This document shows positions 25,914-34,729 of a stretch of 48,879 nucleotides of DNA, in pieces. Origin of the DNA: Chloroflexaceae bacterium. Lineage in GTDB: Bacteria > Chloroflexota > Chloroflexia > Chloroflexales > Chloroflexaceae. Made by a program: the position numbers and the translations under genes. Numbering within the stretch: the stretch's first letter is position 1; the number at the start of each line of letters is the position of its first letter. The notes below the pieces were generated by a model. It saw nothing but the letters and a program-made list of their open reading frames with translations, made no database searches and was not told the DNA's origin. The stretch lies in contig JAAUTZ010000017.1 in assembly GCA_012031225.1 (NCBI GenBank), forward strand, positions 1 through 48,879. The letters run 5' to 3'.

Positions 25914-27237
25914 ATGATTGAAACCGAACAGACGATTATGAACCTGCCGGGCCCGAATGCCAAAGCGATTGTCGAGCGTGATCAGCGCGTGCTTGCGCCG
26001 TGTGCGGGGCGGGTCTATCCATTGGTGATAGACCACGCGCAAGGCTGCGAGGTGTGGGATGTTGACGGCAACCGCTTCCTCGATATGGCGGCGGGCATTG
26101 CGGTGCTTGCGGCGGGGCATAGCCACCCGCGCCTTGTGGCGGCCATGCAGGCGCAGGCAGCACGCTTTACGCATTTTGCCGGAACCGACTACTACAGCGA
26201 GTCTATGGTGCAAGTTGCTGAGGCCCTTGTGGCAAGTATGCCCGCCACGCATGAGTGGCAGACCTTCCTGACCAATAGCGGCACGGAGGCGGTTGAGCTA
26301 TGCCTCAAGCTAGCTCGTTACGCAACCGGGCGGCAGAATATCATCGGCTTCTTCGGCGCATTTCACGGGCGTTCCTACGGCAGCCTATCGGTCACGGCAT
26401 CCAAGCCACTCCAGCGCGAGGGCTACTTCCCGCTGCTGCCGGGCACCACGCACAGCTTTTACCCGACATGCCACCGTTGCCCGATCAATTTGAGCTACCC
26501 CGATTGCCAGATCGCCTGCATTGATCTGATCGAGCGGGTGCTATTCCAGACAACTACCCCCGCCCGCGATGTGGCGGCTATTATCGTTGAGCCAATTCAG
26601 GGCGAAGGGGGCTACATTGTGCCGCCACCGGGCGCGATGCAACGCCTGCGTGAGATCTGTGATCGGCACGGCATCTTGTTGATTCTGGACGAGGTCCAGA
26701 GCGGGATTGGACGCACCGGCAAGATGTGGGCATTTGAGCATGAACAGATTGTGCCCGATATTGTCGCCTCGGCGAAAGGACTAGGCGGGGGCATGCCCAT
26801 CGGTGCAGTGCTGGCCCGGCGAACTAACGCGCACATGGCAGCCCGGCGCACATGGCAGCACCTACAGCGGCAACGGCATGGCCTGCGTAGCGGCACTGGA
26901 GACGCTTGCACTGGTGCGGGACGGTCTGATGGACAATGCGGCCCAGATGGGAACCCGATTGATGGAGGGCTTGCACGCCCTGCAACACCGCCACCCCCAG
27001 ATTGGCTTTGTGCGCGGGCGCGGGCTGATGATCGGCGTGGAGCTGATCGAGCCGGAGACCGGCGCACCGGCGCGGGATCTAGCGAATGCGGTGATGCAAG
27101 CAGCCTTCCAACGCGGCTTATTGATCCTGACCTGTGGCGTATCTAGCATTCGGTTCTGCCCGCCGCTGATTGTCACGGCAGTGGAGATCGAGGAAGCCCT
27201 GCGCCTGTTTGAGGAGAGCTTGCAGGCATGCCTGTAG
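25914..27237 (+). pseudogene. Class-III PLP aminotransferase (GabT / acetylornithine aminotransferase family), frameshifted
   Basis: Two frames make one full-length enzyme of about 440 residues. The first runs from ATG 25914 through VWDVDGNRFLDMAAGIAVL, TNSGTEAVELCLKLAR, the CHRCPINLSYPDCQIAC insert, IIVEPIQGEGGY and LLILDEVQSGIGRTGKMWA to the PLP lysine Lys288 (VASAKGLGGGMPIGAVLARR). At about 26817-26823 the frame changes; WQPGAHGSTYSGNGMACVAAL to the C-terminus is in the next frame. One extra base or two missing bases explain it. The Cys-containing insert places it with the GabT-like proteins found in thermophiles and archaea, some of which are amino-acid racemases. If the shift is real the enzyme is lost, since the cofactor-site Thr of GSTYSGN is in the second part. 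Confidence 0.8.
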
Positions 27238-27245
27238 CGCGGCTA

Positions 27246-27275
27246 TTGACAAACGCCCCTGATTGTCACTACAAT
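27246..27275 (+). promoter_or_regulatory. Sigma-70-type promoter for thiol peroxidase
   Basis: TTGACA (27246-27251), 18-base spacer, TACAAT (27270-27275). It gives a leader of about 97 bases to ATG 27379; the leader holds a small hairpin (CCCGC...GCGGG). Confidence 0.7.
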
Positions 27276-27378
27276 CGAAAGGTGTCAGAGAATCGTTTGT
27301 GTGGTGAGAAGTAAGGTCGAGTACACCAGAAAGGAGAAGCCCACGCGCCCGCTGTGTTTGGCGGGAGTTTGGGAGATT

Positions 27379-27894
27379 ATGACAACCGAACGCGCAGAAG
27401 CCTTTGATTTCTTTGGTCCCCGCACGCTCGTTGGGCCTGAGCTGAAGCCCGGTGATCCTGCCCCCGATTTCGTACTGCTGAACAACAAGCTGAAAGAGGT
27501 ACGCCGTAGCGATTTCGCAGGCAAGCCCCTGCTGATCAGTGTAGTGCCATCGCTGGATACGTCGGTCTGCTCGATGCAATCCGTGCGCTTCGATCAGGAA
27601 GCAGCCAGTCTCGGTGATGCGTTGGCCGTGATTACGGTCAGTGCCGATCTGCCATTTGCCCAAGCCCGTTGGTGCGGTGAACACGATGCCAAGAACAGCC
27701 AGTTCCTCTCCGATCACCGCGATATGAGCTTCGGGGCTGCGTATGGTACGTATCTGTCCGATTTCCGCATTGAGAGTCGGGCGGTATTTGTTGTGGATAA
27801 AGATGGGGTCGTGCGTTACGCCGAGTATGTCCCCGTTGCTGGTAGCCAGCCGGATTACGTTACTGCGCTGGAAGCGGTGCAGAGCGTCCTGTAG
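27379..27894 (+). CDS. tpx: Thiol peroxidase (atypical 2-Cys peroxiredoxin)
   Basis: This 171-residue protein has the Tpx signature: LVGPELKPGDPAPDFVLL near the start, the peroxidatic Cys64 in PSLDTSVCSMQSVRFD and the resolving Cys99 in SADLPFAQARWCGEHD. The end, FVVDKDGVVRYAEYVPVAGSQPDY, is typical. It reduces hydroperoxides with electrons from thioredoxin in the cytoplasm. The start at ATG 27379 (GGGAG just upstream) matches the family length; a longer frame from GTG 27301 adds 26 unrelated residues. It is monocistronic, from its own promoter at 27246-27275, and convergent with a DUF2892 gene across a nested hairpin. Confidence 0.93.
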   Translation: MTTERAEAFDFFGPRTLVGPELKPGDPAPDFVLLNNKLKEVRRSDFAGKPLLISVVPSLDTSVCSMQSVRFDQEAASLGDALAVITVSADLPFAQARWCGEHDAKNSQFLSDHRDMSFGAAYGTYLSDFRIESRAVFVVDKDGVVRYAEYVPVAGSQPDYVTALEAVQSVL

Positions 27895-27905
27895 GAACGA
27901 GAGGC

Positions 27906-27951
27906 AGGGGCGACAGAGCTTACACAGTTCTGGACTGTGTGCGTCGCCCCT
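27906..27951. terminator. Nested inverted repeat, bidirectional terminator
   Basis: AGGGGCGAC (27906-27914) pairs with GTCGCCCCT (27943-27951). Inside, CACAGT (27923-27928) pairs with ACTGTG (27934-27939) around a 5-base loop. It lies between convergent tpx and the DUF2892 gene. No T-run, so it may act as a roadblock or stabiliser too. Confidence 0.65.
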
Positions 27952-27961
27952 GAGCCGCGCC

Positions 27962-28198
27962 TTACATTGAGCCGGTCGGGGTATCCGTATCTTGATCGAA
28001 GTGGGTAGAGATACCCAGCACCTCATAGAATGGATCGTAGCCAAGAACAGCGGTGGCAAGGACCGCTAGCCCGCCACCAAGTGCAAACGCAAACAGTATC
28101 CCGCCGAACACCGATGTCATAAACAGCAGTGTTACACCAATCAAACCGCGTACAACCCGATCAATCAAGCCCATGTTTTTCGTCTGAAGTCGACTCAT
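27962..28198 (-). CDS. DUF2892 (YgaP-like) inner membrane protein
   Basis: A 78-residue protein from ATG 28198. The N-terminus TKNMGLIDRVVRGLIGVTLL is the hallmark of the DUF2892 / YgaP transmembrane family. Two hydrophobic helices follow (VTLLFMTSVFGGILFAFAL and GLAVLATAVLGYDPFYEVLGI). Family members are often fused to or near rhodaneses; here the nearest rhodanese is 15 kb away. The C-terminus is acidic and hydrophilic. An ATG 15 bases upstream (28213) is an alternative start. Function unknown; it is convergent with tpx. Confidence 0.85.
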   Translation of the reverse strand: MSRLQTKNMGLIDRVVRGLIGVTLLFMTSVFGGILFAFALGGGLAVLATAVLGYDPFYEVLGISTHFDQDTDTPTGSM

Positions 28199-28290
28199 GT
28201 GATGCTCTTTCATGTCACGCTACGTAGGTACGTCTTGTACATATCATACGTATTGTACCGAGTGCCGTGACCTGCGTCAACTGGGGTGAG

Positions 28291-28319
28291 TTGTCAGCCC
28301 GCCCTATCTGCCCTATAAT
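28291..28319 (+). promoter_or_regulatory. Sigma-70-type promoter for the antiporter
   Basis: TTGTCA (28291-28296), 17-base spacer, TATAAT (28314-28319). It predicts a 5' leader of about 165 bases, unusually long for this window. Confidence 0.7.
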
Positions 28320-28387
28320 AATATAGGTTGCTTTGCTTCGTTCCTGTCCTCTGCATTGTTTGGCTTATCCTATATCACATTGGCACA

Positions 28388-28433
28388 CCGAATACGCTGA
28401 TGTCTTCGGAACCCAGATTAACCTGTGCGTTCC
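28388..28433 (+). promoter_or_regulatory. Overlapping alternative stems in the antiporter leader
   Basis: CCGAA (28388-28392) can pair with TTCGG (28405-28409). GGAAC (28408-28412) can pair with GTTCC (28429-28433). The two stems share GG at 28408-28409, so they exclude each other. It could be a regulatory leader or chance; it does not match the ydaO c-di-AMP riboswitch as I know it. Confidence 0.3.
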
Positions 28434-28489
28434 TACGTATGTTGCCGCCAGAGATGAGAACATCTATCATAGTACTATCGGAGTGACCT

Positions 28490-30751
28490 ATGAACCAACC
28501 ATTCACAGCCGCCCCCCACGATGACATTCTGGTCTGGCTGATCCAGCTTGCCGTGCTGCTGTTCACTGCCCGCGTGCTTGGCTCGATCATGTCCCGTTTG
28601 GGGCAGCCGTCGGTGCTAGGTGAAATTATGGCCGGCATCGTGATCGGGCCATCCCTGCTGAGTGGGCTGTTCCCCGCGCTCGGCATGTGGCTGATCCCGC
28701 AGAACGCGGTGCAGGGCTACCTGCTCGAACAGACCGCCCTGATTGGCGCAATGTTTATGCTGCTCTTCACGGGGCTAGAGATTGACGTAGGGCTGATCCG
28801 CCGCTATGCCCGCGTAGCGATCAGCACCTCAGCAGGGGGCTTGTTTATGCCTTTCTCGTTGGGCTTCGTACTGGCCACGTTTTTCATCCCCGATGCCCTG
28901 CTCGCCGATCCTGAGCAACGCCTCGTATTCAGCCTATTCCTCGCTACGGCCCTCGCTATCTGTGCGCTCCCCGTCATTGCCAAAGTGCTCCTTGATCTGA
29001 ATGCCCTGCGCCGCGATATTGGGCAAATGGTGATTGCCTCAGCCATGATTGATGACTTGACCGCGTGGACAATGCTCTCGATTGTGGTAGGGATGGCATC
29101 CGGCACGGCAATCAGCGTGGCAGGCGTTGCTACGTCTGTGCTCAGTGTGGTTGGATTTATGGTGTTCAGCTTCACCGCTGGACGCTGGATTGTCGCTAAG
29201 ACGCTGGCATTTGCCCAGAACCGGCTACAGGGACGCGATGTGATGCTCTCGATGGTGGTAGGGCTAATGTTTGCGTGGGGGTCAATTTCGCACTTCCTGC
29301 ATATCGAGGCGATCATCGGCGCATTTGTGATGGGTATTCTGCTTGGGCAAACACCCGGTGTGCCCGAAGATGTGATCCATAAGCTAGAAGGGATTGCGCT
29401 TGGGGTATTTGCACCGATCTTTTTTGCCACTGCCGGCTTGAAAGTCAATGTTGGCTTGCTGTTTGAGCCGCAGCTAATCCTGCTCACACTGGTGATCATT
29501 GCGGTGGCGATGATTGGCAAAATCTCTGGAGCCTACCTAGGGGCACGCTTCTTAGGCCGCCGCGATCACTGGACCGCGTTGAGCTTCGGCGTATCCCTCA
29601 GCGCACGCGGCGCAGTCGAGATCATCATTGCGACGATTGGTCTATCGGCGGGGGTCCTCTCGCAGGAAGTCTTTTCGATGATCGTCGTGATGGCCATTGT
29701 CACCTCGCTCGTTGCACCGCCGATGATGCGCTGGGCCTACAGCCGCGTGCCGATCTCGCCCGAAGAAGAAGCCCGCCTACGCCGCGAGGCCTTGCTCAAG
29801 GATAACTTGGTTGCCAATGTGCATCGTGTGCTCGTGCCCGTGCGGGTGCGCCAAGATGAGGTGAGTGCGATCCAGATGATTGAAGCGAGCCTGCTCAAGC
29901 GGCTCGGAGCAAATACGGATATGGCGATCACCTTGATGACGATTGCCACGCCAGAGACCAAAGCCCAAGCCACCACTTACCTCGCTGATCTGAGTAAGCT
30001 GTTTGGCACGCAGCGCATCAATCGCAAGGTGTCCATCTCATCCAACCCAACTGATGCGATTCTGGATGAAGCCGCCCGCAACTACGATTTGATGGTGCTC
30101 GGCGCACCGCAGCAGGGCAGCCGTACCGATGTCCTCTTTACGCCGATGGTAGACCTGCTGATCCGCCTTGCGCCGTGCCCCACGATGGTGATCCACAGCC
30201 CCGACTTGCCCGACAACTGGTCGCCGCAGCGCATGCTTGTGCCCACCAATGGCTCCATCGCTGCCCGCCGTGCAGCTGAGGTCGGCTTTGCACTCGCGGC
30301 AGGCACTGGTGTAGCAGCAGGCAACAATAAGCAGACGGCGGAGGTGCGCGTGCTGAAGGTGGTGGAAGATGAGACTTATCAGGTGATCCTTGCCACCCAC
30401 GACAGCAATCGGCAGGTCTTGATTGCCTATCAGATCGTCAATGAGCTAGCCGTATTGGGCGAGTCGTTCGGGGTGCGCGTGATCCCAGATGTAGTAAGCA
30501 GCCCTGAATATGTACATGCGATTCTGGTCCATGCCCACACATGTGAAACTGATCTGATTATTCTAGGGATCAGTGTTCGCACCGGTTCGCATCGGCTGTA
30601 TCTTGGGCCACGAGTGGAGCGCATCCTGCAAGAGGCCCCGTGCCCCGTTGTCATTATCAACACGGTGACGGGTACTGCTCCCGCCAACAGCGATCACAGC
30701 ACCCAAGCCCGCGATGCAGAAGCAGCCGAACGGGCTACACCGCCACGCTAA
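28490..30751 (+). CDS. CPA2-family cation:proton antiporter with two C-terminal USP domains
   Basis: This 753-residue protein has about 12 membrane helices in residues 15-415. The Na_H_Exchanger (CPA2) features are LGQPSVLGEIMAGIVIGPSLL, LFTGLEIDV, the conserved ASAMIDDLTAWTMLSI with paired Asp, and SLSARGAVEIIIATIGLSAGVL. After the membrane part come two universal-stress-protein-like domains: VLVPVRVRQ...LMVLGAPQQGS...PCPTMVIHSP, and RMLVPTNGSIAARRAAEVGFALA...LIILGISVRTGS...CPVVIIN. These are candidate nucleotide-binding regulators. Role: Na+ or K+/H+ exchange at the cytoplasmic membrane. The ATG has GGAGTG upstream. Regulation may involve the long structured leader. Confidence 0.92.
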   Translation: MNQPFTAAPHDDILVWLIQLAVLLFTARVLGSIMSRLGQPSVLGEIMAGIVIGPSLLSGLFPALGMWLIPQNAVQGYLLEQTALIGAMFMLLFTGLEIDVGLIRRYARVAISTSAGGLFMPFSLGFVLATFFIPDALLADPEQRLVFSLFLATALAICALPVIAKVLLDLNALRRDIGQMVIASAMIDDLTAWTMLSIVVGMASGTAISVAGVATSVLSVVGFMVFSFTAGRWIVAKTLAFAQNRLQGRDVMLSMVVGLMFAWGSISHFLHIEAIIGAFVMGILLGQTPGVPEDVIHKLEGIALGVFAPIFFATAGLKVNVGLLFEPQLILLTLVIIAVAMIGKISGAYLGARFLGRRDHWTALSFGVSLSARGAVEIIIATIGLSAGVLSQEVFSMIVVMAIVTSLVAPPMMRWAYSRVPISPEEEARLRREALLKDNLVANVHRVLVPVRVRQDEVSAIQMIEASLLKRLGANTDMAITLMTIATPETKAQATTYLADLSKLFGTQRINRKVSISSNPTDAILDEAARNYDLMVLGAPQQGSRTDVLFTPMVDLLIRLAPCPTMVIHSPDLPDNWSPQRMLVPTNGSIAARRAAEVGFALAAGTGVAAGNNKQTAEVRVLKVVEDETYQVILATHDSNRQVLIAYQIVNELAVLGESFGVRVIPDVVSSPEYVHAILVHAHTCETDLIILGISVRTGSHRLYLGPRVERILQEAPCPVVIINTVTGTAPANSDHSTQARDAEAAERATPPR

Positions 30752-30767
30752 TATCGGGCGCGTGTCC

Positions 30768-31217
30768 TTAGGCTTTCTCGTGCATCTGCGCTAGCACGGT
30801 GCAGGCCGGATCGGTGCCGAAATTCAGTACCCGCCAGCCTTGATCGGTTTGGCGCAGATGGGTGATCAGACACCACGCGCCCTGCTCATATCGCCATACA
30901 CTGATCCCTTTGGCATCGGTTTCAGAGACCAGCACGGGCAGTAGCTCCACGTTCAGCAGTGCGCCGCGTGTACCCGCCACGCCGCCATCGGTGTGCCACT
31001 CGCGGGCGTGTTCGAGCATCAGCTGCGCCAGCATTTCTTTGCTATCAATCGCAACCATTGCCCCGTAGATCTGGTCGTAGTTGGCCTGCTCCAGCCCACT
31101 CACCCATTGCTGATGCACCGCATCTACAGCGGTGCTACCGCTCGGTGTAGCGGTGGTACGCGCACAGCCTGCCACCAGCATAGCCATGCCGATCATCAAC
31201 CAGAAGTATCGCTTCAC
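30768..31217 (-). CDS. Small lipoprotein, unknown function
   Basis: A 149-residue protein with a lipoprotein signal peptide (MKRYFWLMIGMAMLVAGC, lipobox VAGC). The mature part may be an NTF2/SnoaL-like alpha+beta domain: VHQQWVSGLEQANYDQIYGAM, a helix AQLMLEHAREWH, then strands VELLPVLVSETDAKGISVWRYEQGAWCLI and GWRVLNF. Not recognised further. It is convergent with the antiporter (17 bases between stops). A TGC-TACAAT extended -10 at 31270-31278 is a likely promoter. Confidence 0.75.
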   Translation of the reverse strand: MKRYFWLMIGMAMLVAGCARTTATPSGSTAVDAVHQQWVSGLEQANYDQIYGAMVAIDSKEMLAQLMLEHAREWHTDGGVAGTRGALLNVELLPVLVSETDAKGISVWRYEQGAWCLITHLRQTDQGWRVLNFGTDPACTVLAQMHEKA

Positions 31218-31269
31218 AAGGGGTTCTTTCTAGCGTCACTGGGATGCTCCGTTTGCCTGCACCACTTCT

Positions 31270-31278
31270 ATTGTAGCA
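31270..31278 (-). promoter_or_regulatory. Extended -10 promoter for the 30768 lipoprotein
   Basis: Minus-strand TGCTACAAT, TACAAT at 31270-31275, 52 bases before the ATG at 31217. The flanking CCTGC/GCAGG pair also makes a weak hairpin. Confidence 0.45.
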
Positions 31279-31290
31279 GGTTTTGCGGGG

Positions 31291-33447
31291 CTAGGGGCTG
31301 AGCAGGCGCACCGCCACACCCCGCACATTCACTGCCAGCGGGCGTGGATCATCGCCCTGCCCGCGCATCGCCGGAACTGTGCCCGCCCCCAGCACCCGTA
31401 GCTCAATCCGGCTCTGGCCGGCGGGCAGGGCAAGCGCAGCCGTGCGGTAGCGGCGCAGTTCGTCGGCAGTGACGCTGAGCGTCTGGACGTAGGCCCCATT
31501 CAGCCAGACCTCGATGGACTGATCGGTGGCAAGTGCATACATCGTGAGGTCGAGGGTCAGGCGGGCTGGCTCTGGCGTATACGCAAGAAGCGTTGCCGTC
31601 TGTGCGCCGAGCAGCCAGCGTGAGGCTCCATCTTCGAGGTTCTCCCAGTCTCGATCTAGCCCGACAAATACGGGCAGTGGCACGCGCTCCGGCTGCTGAT
31701 CGAGCCACGCGGCCATTGCCTCGATGCGGTAGGCTTCTAGCATTGTGTCGGAATAGACGCGGGTCAGATCGCCGAGGATAGCTTGGGCGGCGGCGTGCTG
31801 GCGGATGGTGCGGCGGCCACGGTGCAGCACGAGATAGCGCGGGCGCAGAGCCTGCCAGATCTGGGCTTCAGTGGCAGAACCAAGCTGCACAATATCGGGG
31901 CGCGGGTCGCCGCGATTGATGCGAGCCAGCGCAGGGATCGCCTCGTGTGGCAGGCGCGGTGGATCCCGCGAGGTTTTGCCAGTCAGGATATATTTGCCGT
32001 GATAGGTTTGGGTATACATCTCAAGGAACTGGCGATCCATCCGTTCGTGCGGCAATTCAATGATGCTCCACGCACCCGGCTCTGCGCCAAGCTGGGCGTA
32101 GAAAGGCGATACGGCGGCGGCGGTCTGCGGGAAGGGGATGCGGGCCGCTTCAGCCAGCAGCAGCAACGATAGCCCCACGGCCCCAGCCCACGCCACCGGA
32201 CGCGGCCCCCGCTGAAGCAATAGCGCAATGCCCGCCGCCGCAAGAATTGCCAGCATCATGGTGGTGATCGCATTCATGCGGTAGGGCACGCGGAATAGCT
32301 CCACGAGCGGCAGGGCTTGCAGGGCGGCGTAGGGCAAGGGGAAAGCGACTTCGCGCATCCCGAAATTCAGGGTGGGGCCCAGTGCCAGCACAAAGCACCA
32401 CAGCCCAATCACGAGCCATAGGATCACCGCCCGCCGCGCTAGCGCAACCCCTACCGCCGCAAGCAGCAGCGCAAGCCCAGCGAAGGCGGACGGCTCCCAC
32501 CACTCCGGCGGCACGGGGCGCAGCACCCATTGCCAATCGGTGACGACTAGCCGCAGCAGGTCGGCTCCGCGCACGGTAGGCACATCGAAGCTGGCCGTGC
32601 GGGCTTCGCGCAGGCTAGGGATGAGGAACGGCGCAAGGATAATCATGCTGGTCAGGGCGAGCCGCGCCCACTGCCATAGCTCAGCGCGCAAGGTGCCCTG
32701 CCGCCCCGCCGTCCACAGGCGCACCGTCAGCAGCGGCAGTAGGGCGAGTGCGGCATAGAACAGGTTGTACCACTTGCTCAAGCCGCCGATGAGGACCACC
32801 CCGGCGACGAGCCACGCCGCGCCCCATGTGCGCCGATGCAACGCCCATAGCAGGGTGAGCATCAGCAAGGGTATCGCAAAGTCGCTGATCCCGGCAAGCT
32901 GGGCAAGGCGCAACTCCCACAGGCGTTGCGGCGAGCAGAGCACCACCGCCCCCGCCACCACCGCCCCCGCTGTGATGCTCGTCGGGGGTGTGGCGGGCAA
33001 GGCGGCACGGATGACGTAGTGCGCCAGCAGGAAGGTGCTGTAGCCGGCCAACACCAGTGCTAGGAGGGTAATGAGGTTATAGGTGGCCGTTTGCCCAACA
33101 AGCGGGAGCAGGAGCAGCGCGGGCCCAGCGAGCGGCAGATTGAGCGAGTGCAGCCATAGGGCGGTGCCGTGTGGATAGAAGATCATGTCGGTCTGGAAGG
33201 GGTTGCTCGGTTGCACGACGAGAGCCTGCTGCACCCACCAGAAGTTCCACACATGCTGCCAGACATCATGCCCCGCTTCGCCGGGAATGGCGGGCAGGTG
33301 GGTGTGCAGGTTGGTGATCAGGGGGTAGGTGACCCAGAGGGCGAGACTAAGATACCACCCCCACACGAGGAGATGCTGCGACAGGCGCAGGGGCGGCAAC
33401 AGGGTAGGCCCGTGGGGATGAGGGGCGGCGGGCGTGTTGCTTACCAC
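31291..33447 (-). CDS. GT-C-like polytopic membrane protein with C-terminal beta domain
   Basis: This 718-residue protein has about 10-12 membrane helices in residues 25-425. The first loop contains GHDVWQHVWNFWWVQQALVV and FYPHGTALWLHSLNLP, text shared by uncharacterised GT-C-type glycosyltransferase-like proteins of Chloroflexota and other filamentous bacteria. The soluble part (~430-600) includes IIELPHERMDRQFLEMYTQTYHGKYI. The last ~120 residues form a beta domain (LTLDLTMYALATDQSIEVWLNG). It starts at GTG with AGGTGG upstream, 78 bases after the diguanylate cyclase on the same strand. Probably acts on envelope glycans from a lipid-linked donor; no acceptor can be deduced. Family placement moderate. 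Confidence 0.72.
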   Translation of the reverse strand: MVSNTPAAPHPHGPTLLPPLRLSQHLLVWGWYLSLALWVTYPLITNLHTHLPAIPGEAGHDVWQHVWNFWWVQQALVVQPSNPFQTDMIFYPHGTALWLHSLNLPLAGPALLLLPLVGQTATYNLITLLALVLAGYSTFLLAHYVIRAALPATPPTSITAGAVVAGAVVLCSPQRLWELRLAQLAGISDFAIPLLMLTLLWALHRRTWGAAWLVAGVVLIGGLSKWYNLFYAALALLPLLTVRLWTAGRQGTLRAELWQWARLALTSMIILAPFLIPSLREARTASFDVPTVRGADLLRLVVTDWQWVLRPVPPEWWEPSAFAGLALLLAAVGVALARRAVILWLVIGLWCFVLALGPTLNFGMREVAFPLPYAALQALPLVELFRVPYRMNAITTMMLAILAAAGIALLLQRGPRPVAWAGAVGLSLLLLAEAARIPFPQTAAAVSPFYAQLGAEPGAWSIIELPHERMDRQFLEMYTQTYHGKYILTGKTSRDPPRLPHEAIPALARINRGDPRPDIVQLGSATEAQIWQALRPRYLVLHRGRRTIRQHAAAQAILGDLTRVYSDTMLEAYRIEAMAAWLDQQPERVPLPVFVGLDRDWENLEDGASRWLLGAQTATLLAYTPEPARLTLDLTMYALATDQSIEVWLNGAYVQTLSVTADELRRYRTAALALPAGQSRIELRVLGAGTVPAMRGQGDDPRPLAVNVRGVAVRLLSP

Positions 33448-33525
33448 CCGCCACCTGCACCCAGCCTAGTCACCGCGTCGGGCTTGCCTGTCCTGCCTGC
33501 CTGTGCTACCGTCGGCACGGCTCGC

Positions 33526-34437
33526 CTAATAATCAGGAATGATGGCGCGGTTGCGCCCGCCGAATTTCGCTTCGTACAGGGCTGAGTCGGCGCGGCGTAC
33601 CACATCCGCAAAGCTATCGCCGTGCTGCGGCGCAAACACGGCTCCGCCAATGCTGATGCAACGGTGGATCGTCTGCCCGTTGGATAGCTTGATGCGCGTG
33701 CGAGCAACATCCATCCGTAGCCGCTCGGCGACATTCCCGGCCTCCTCCCGATCTGTGTTGGGCAACACCAGCGCAAACTCCTCGCCACCCCAGCGTGCCA
33801 CCAGATCATACACCCGGCTGTTATCGCGCAACGTCTTGGCGATCTGCTTCAGCAACAGATCACCGACGCTATGCCCAAACCGGTCATTGACCTGCTTGAA
33901 ATAGTCTATATCCATCAAAAGGACGGAGATCGGCTGCTGATTGCGGGTGGCCCGCCCTAGCTCGGCTACCGCCTGATGGTAGAAGGTGCGCCGATTGAGC
34001 AGCCCCGTCAGTTCATCGTGGCTGGTGTAGTGGCGCATCTGATCGTGCATGGTACGCAGATTGCGCTCCAGTGTCAATACGCGCTGCCCCACCCGCGCCC
34101 GGGCTAGTAGCTCGGCGGGCTTGATCGGCTTGATCAGGTAATCATCTGCACCGCTCTCGATGCCGGCGATCACATCGGCTTCTTCTTTGCGGATCGAATT
34201 GATGATGGTATAGACGTAGTGCGGCAGGGGCGTAGCGCGAATCTGCTTAATCAGCTCTAGCCCGCTCATATCCGGCATGAGCCAATCGGTAACGACCAAT
34301 TCAAACGTCCCGCGCTCGATCAATGCCCACGCCTCAGCACCGCTTGCAACGTCAGTGACGGTATAGCCGCCACGTTCGAGCACGGCCCGAAATATTGCCC
34401 GTTGGGTAGGGTCATCATCAACAAGGAGAATGTGCAT
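33526..34437 (-). CDS. Response-regulator diguanylate cyclase (REC-GGDEF)
   Basis: This 303-residue protein has a receiver domain (MHILLVDDDPTQRAIF; phospho-acceptor Asp in VVTDWLMPDMSG; GADDYLIKPIKPAELL) followed by a linker helix and a GGDEF domain. The catalytic motif is intact (RWGGEEFAL), and RVYD, five residues before it, fits the RxxD product-inhibition site, so it should be an active, feedback-inhibited cyclic-di-GMP synthase. The start is taken at ATG 34437 (AGAGGAA upstream), where the receiver begins. No histidine kinase is adjacent. The leader contains a near-perfect hairpin at 34476-34505. Confidence 0.93.
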   Translation of the reverse strand: MHILLVDDDPTQRAIFRAVLERGGYTVTDVASGAEAWALIERGTFELVVTDWLMPDMSGLELIKQIRATPLPHYVYTIINSIRKEEADVIAGIESGADDYLIKPIKPAELLARARVGQRVLTLERNLRTMHDQMRHYTSHDELTGLLNRRTFYHQAVAELGRATRNQQPISVLLMDIDYFKQVNDRFGHSVGDLLLKQIAKTLRDNSRVYDLVARWGGEEFALVLPNTDREEAGNVAERLRMDVARTRIKLSNGQTIHRCISIGGAVFAPQHGDSFADVVRRADSALYEAKFGGRNRAIIPDY

Positions 34438-34475
34438 ATGGATACATTCCTCTTTAGGTTTTGGAGGGGAAAGCA

Positions 34476-34505
34476 ACGCCCGGTCATTGTAAGAATGCCG
34501 GGCGT
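34476..34505 (-). promoter_or_regulatory. Strong stem-loop in the leader of the diguanylate cyclase gene
   Basis: On the minus strand, ACGCCCGG-CATT-CTTAC-AATG-A-CCGGGCGT: 8 plus 4 base pairs with one bulged A and a 5-base loop. It lies 39-68 bases upstream of ATG 34437 and is followed by a pyrimidine stretch. It could be an attenuator, protein site or RNA stability element. It does not match the GEMM c-di-GMP riboswitch consensus. Confidence 0.5.
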
Positions 34506-34657
34506 GGTTCCCCTTTGTTCACGCGACGTTCAGATGTTCGGTTCTGTATACTAATCCTACGGGCAGAATGCCGCAAGTTCCATTCGTGCCACGTTCACTC
34601 CCATTCGTATACTATTCTACACCATTTCTATACTTTCCGCTAGTGGTGCGGGACAGA

Positions 34658-34717
34658 TTTTAGGTATCAGGTTTTAGGTATCAGGTGTCAGGCGGTGCCG
34701 TGTCCCCCTGATACCTA
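34658..34717. repeat. 14-nt tandem repeat plus inverted copy (TTTTAGGTATCAGG unit)
   Basis: TTTTAGGTATCAGG occurs twice head to tail (34658-34671, 34672-34685), and CCTGATACCTA (34707-34717) is its inverted copy, so a hairpin can form. It lies just beyond the stop of the DUF11-type gene (34730) and could terminate it. The unit matches at 11 of 14 positions the complement of the repeat at 38.76 kb. Confidence 0.7.
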
Positions 34718-34729
34718 GCACCTCGCCAC

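Noticed and set aside
27301-27378. N-terminal extension of thiol peroxidase
   Set aside because: Family length and the GGGAG before ATG 27379 support the shorter protein.
28320-28489. ydaO-type c-di-AMP riboswitch in the antiporter leader
   Set aside because: The expected conserved blocks are absent; only generic stems can be drawn.
34438-34520. GEMM c-di-GMP riboswitch before the diguanylate cyclase
   Set aside because: The hairpin lacks the conserved GEMM loops and tetraloop receptor.
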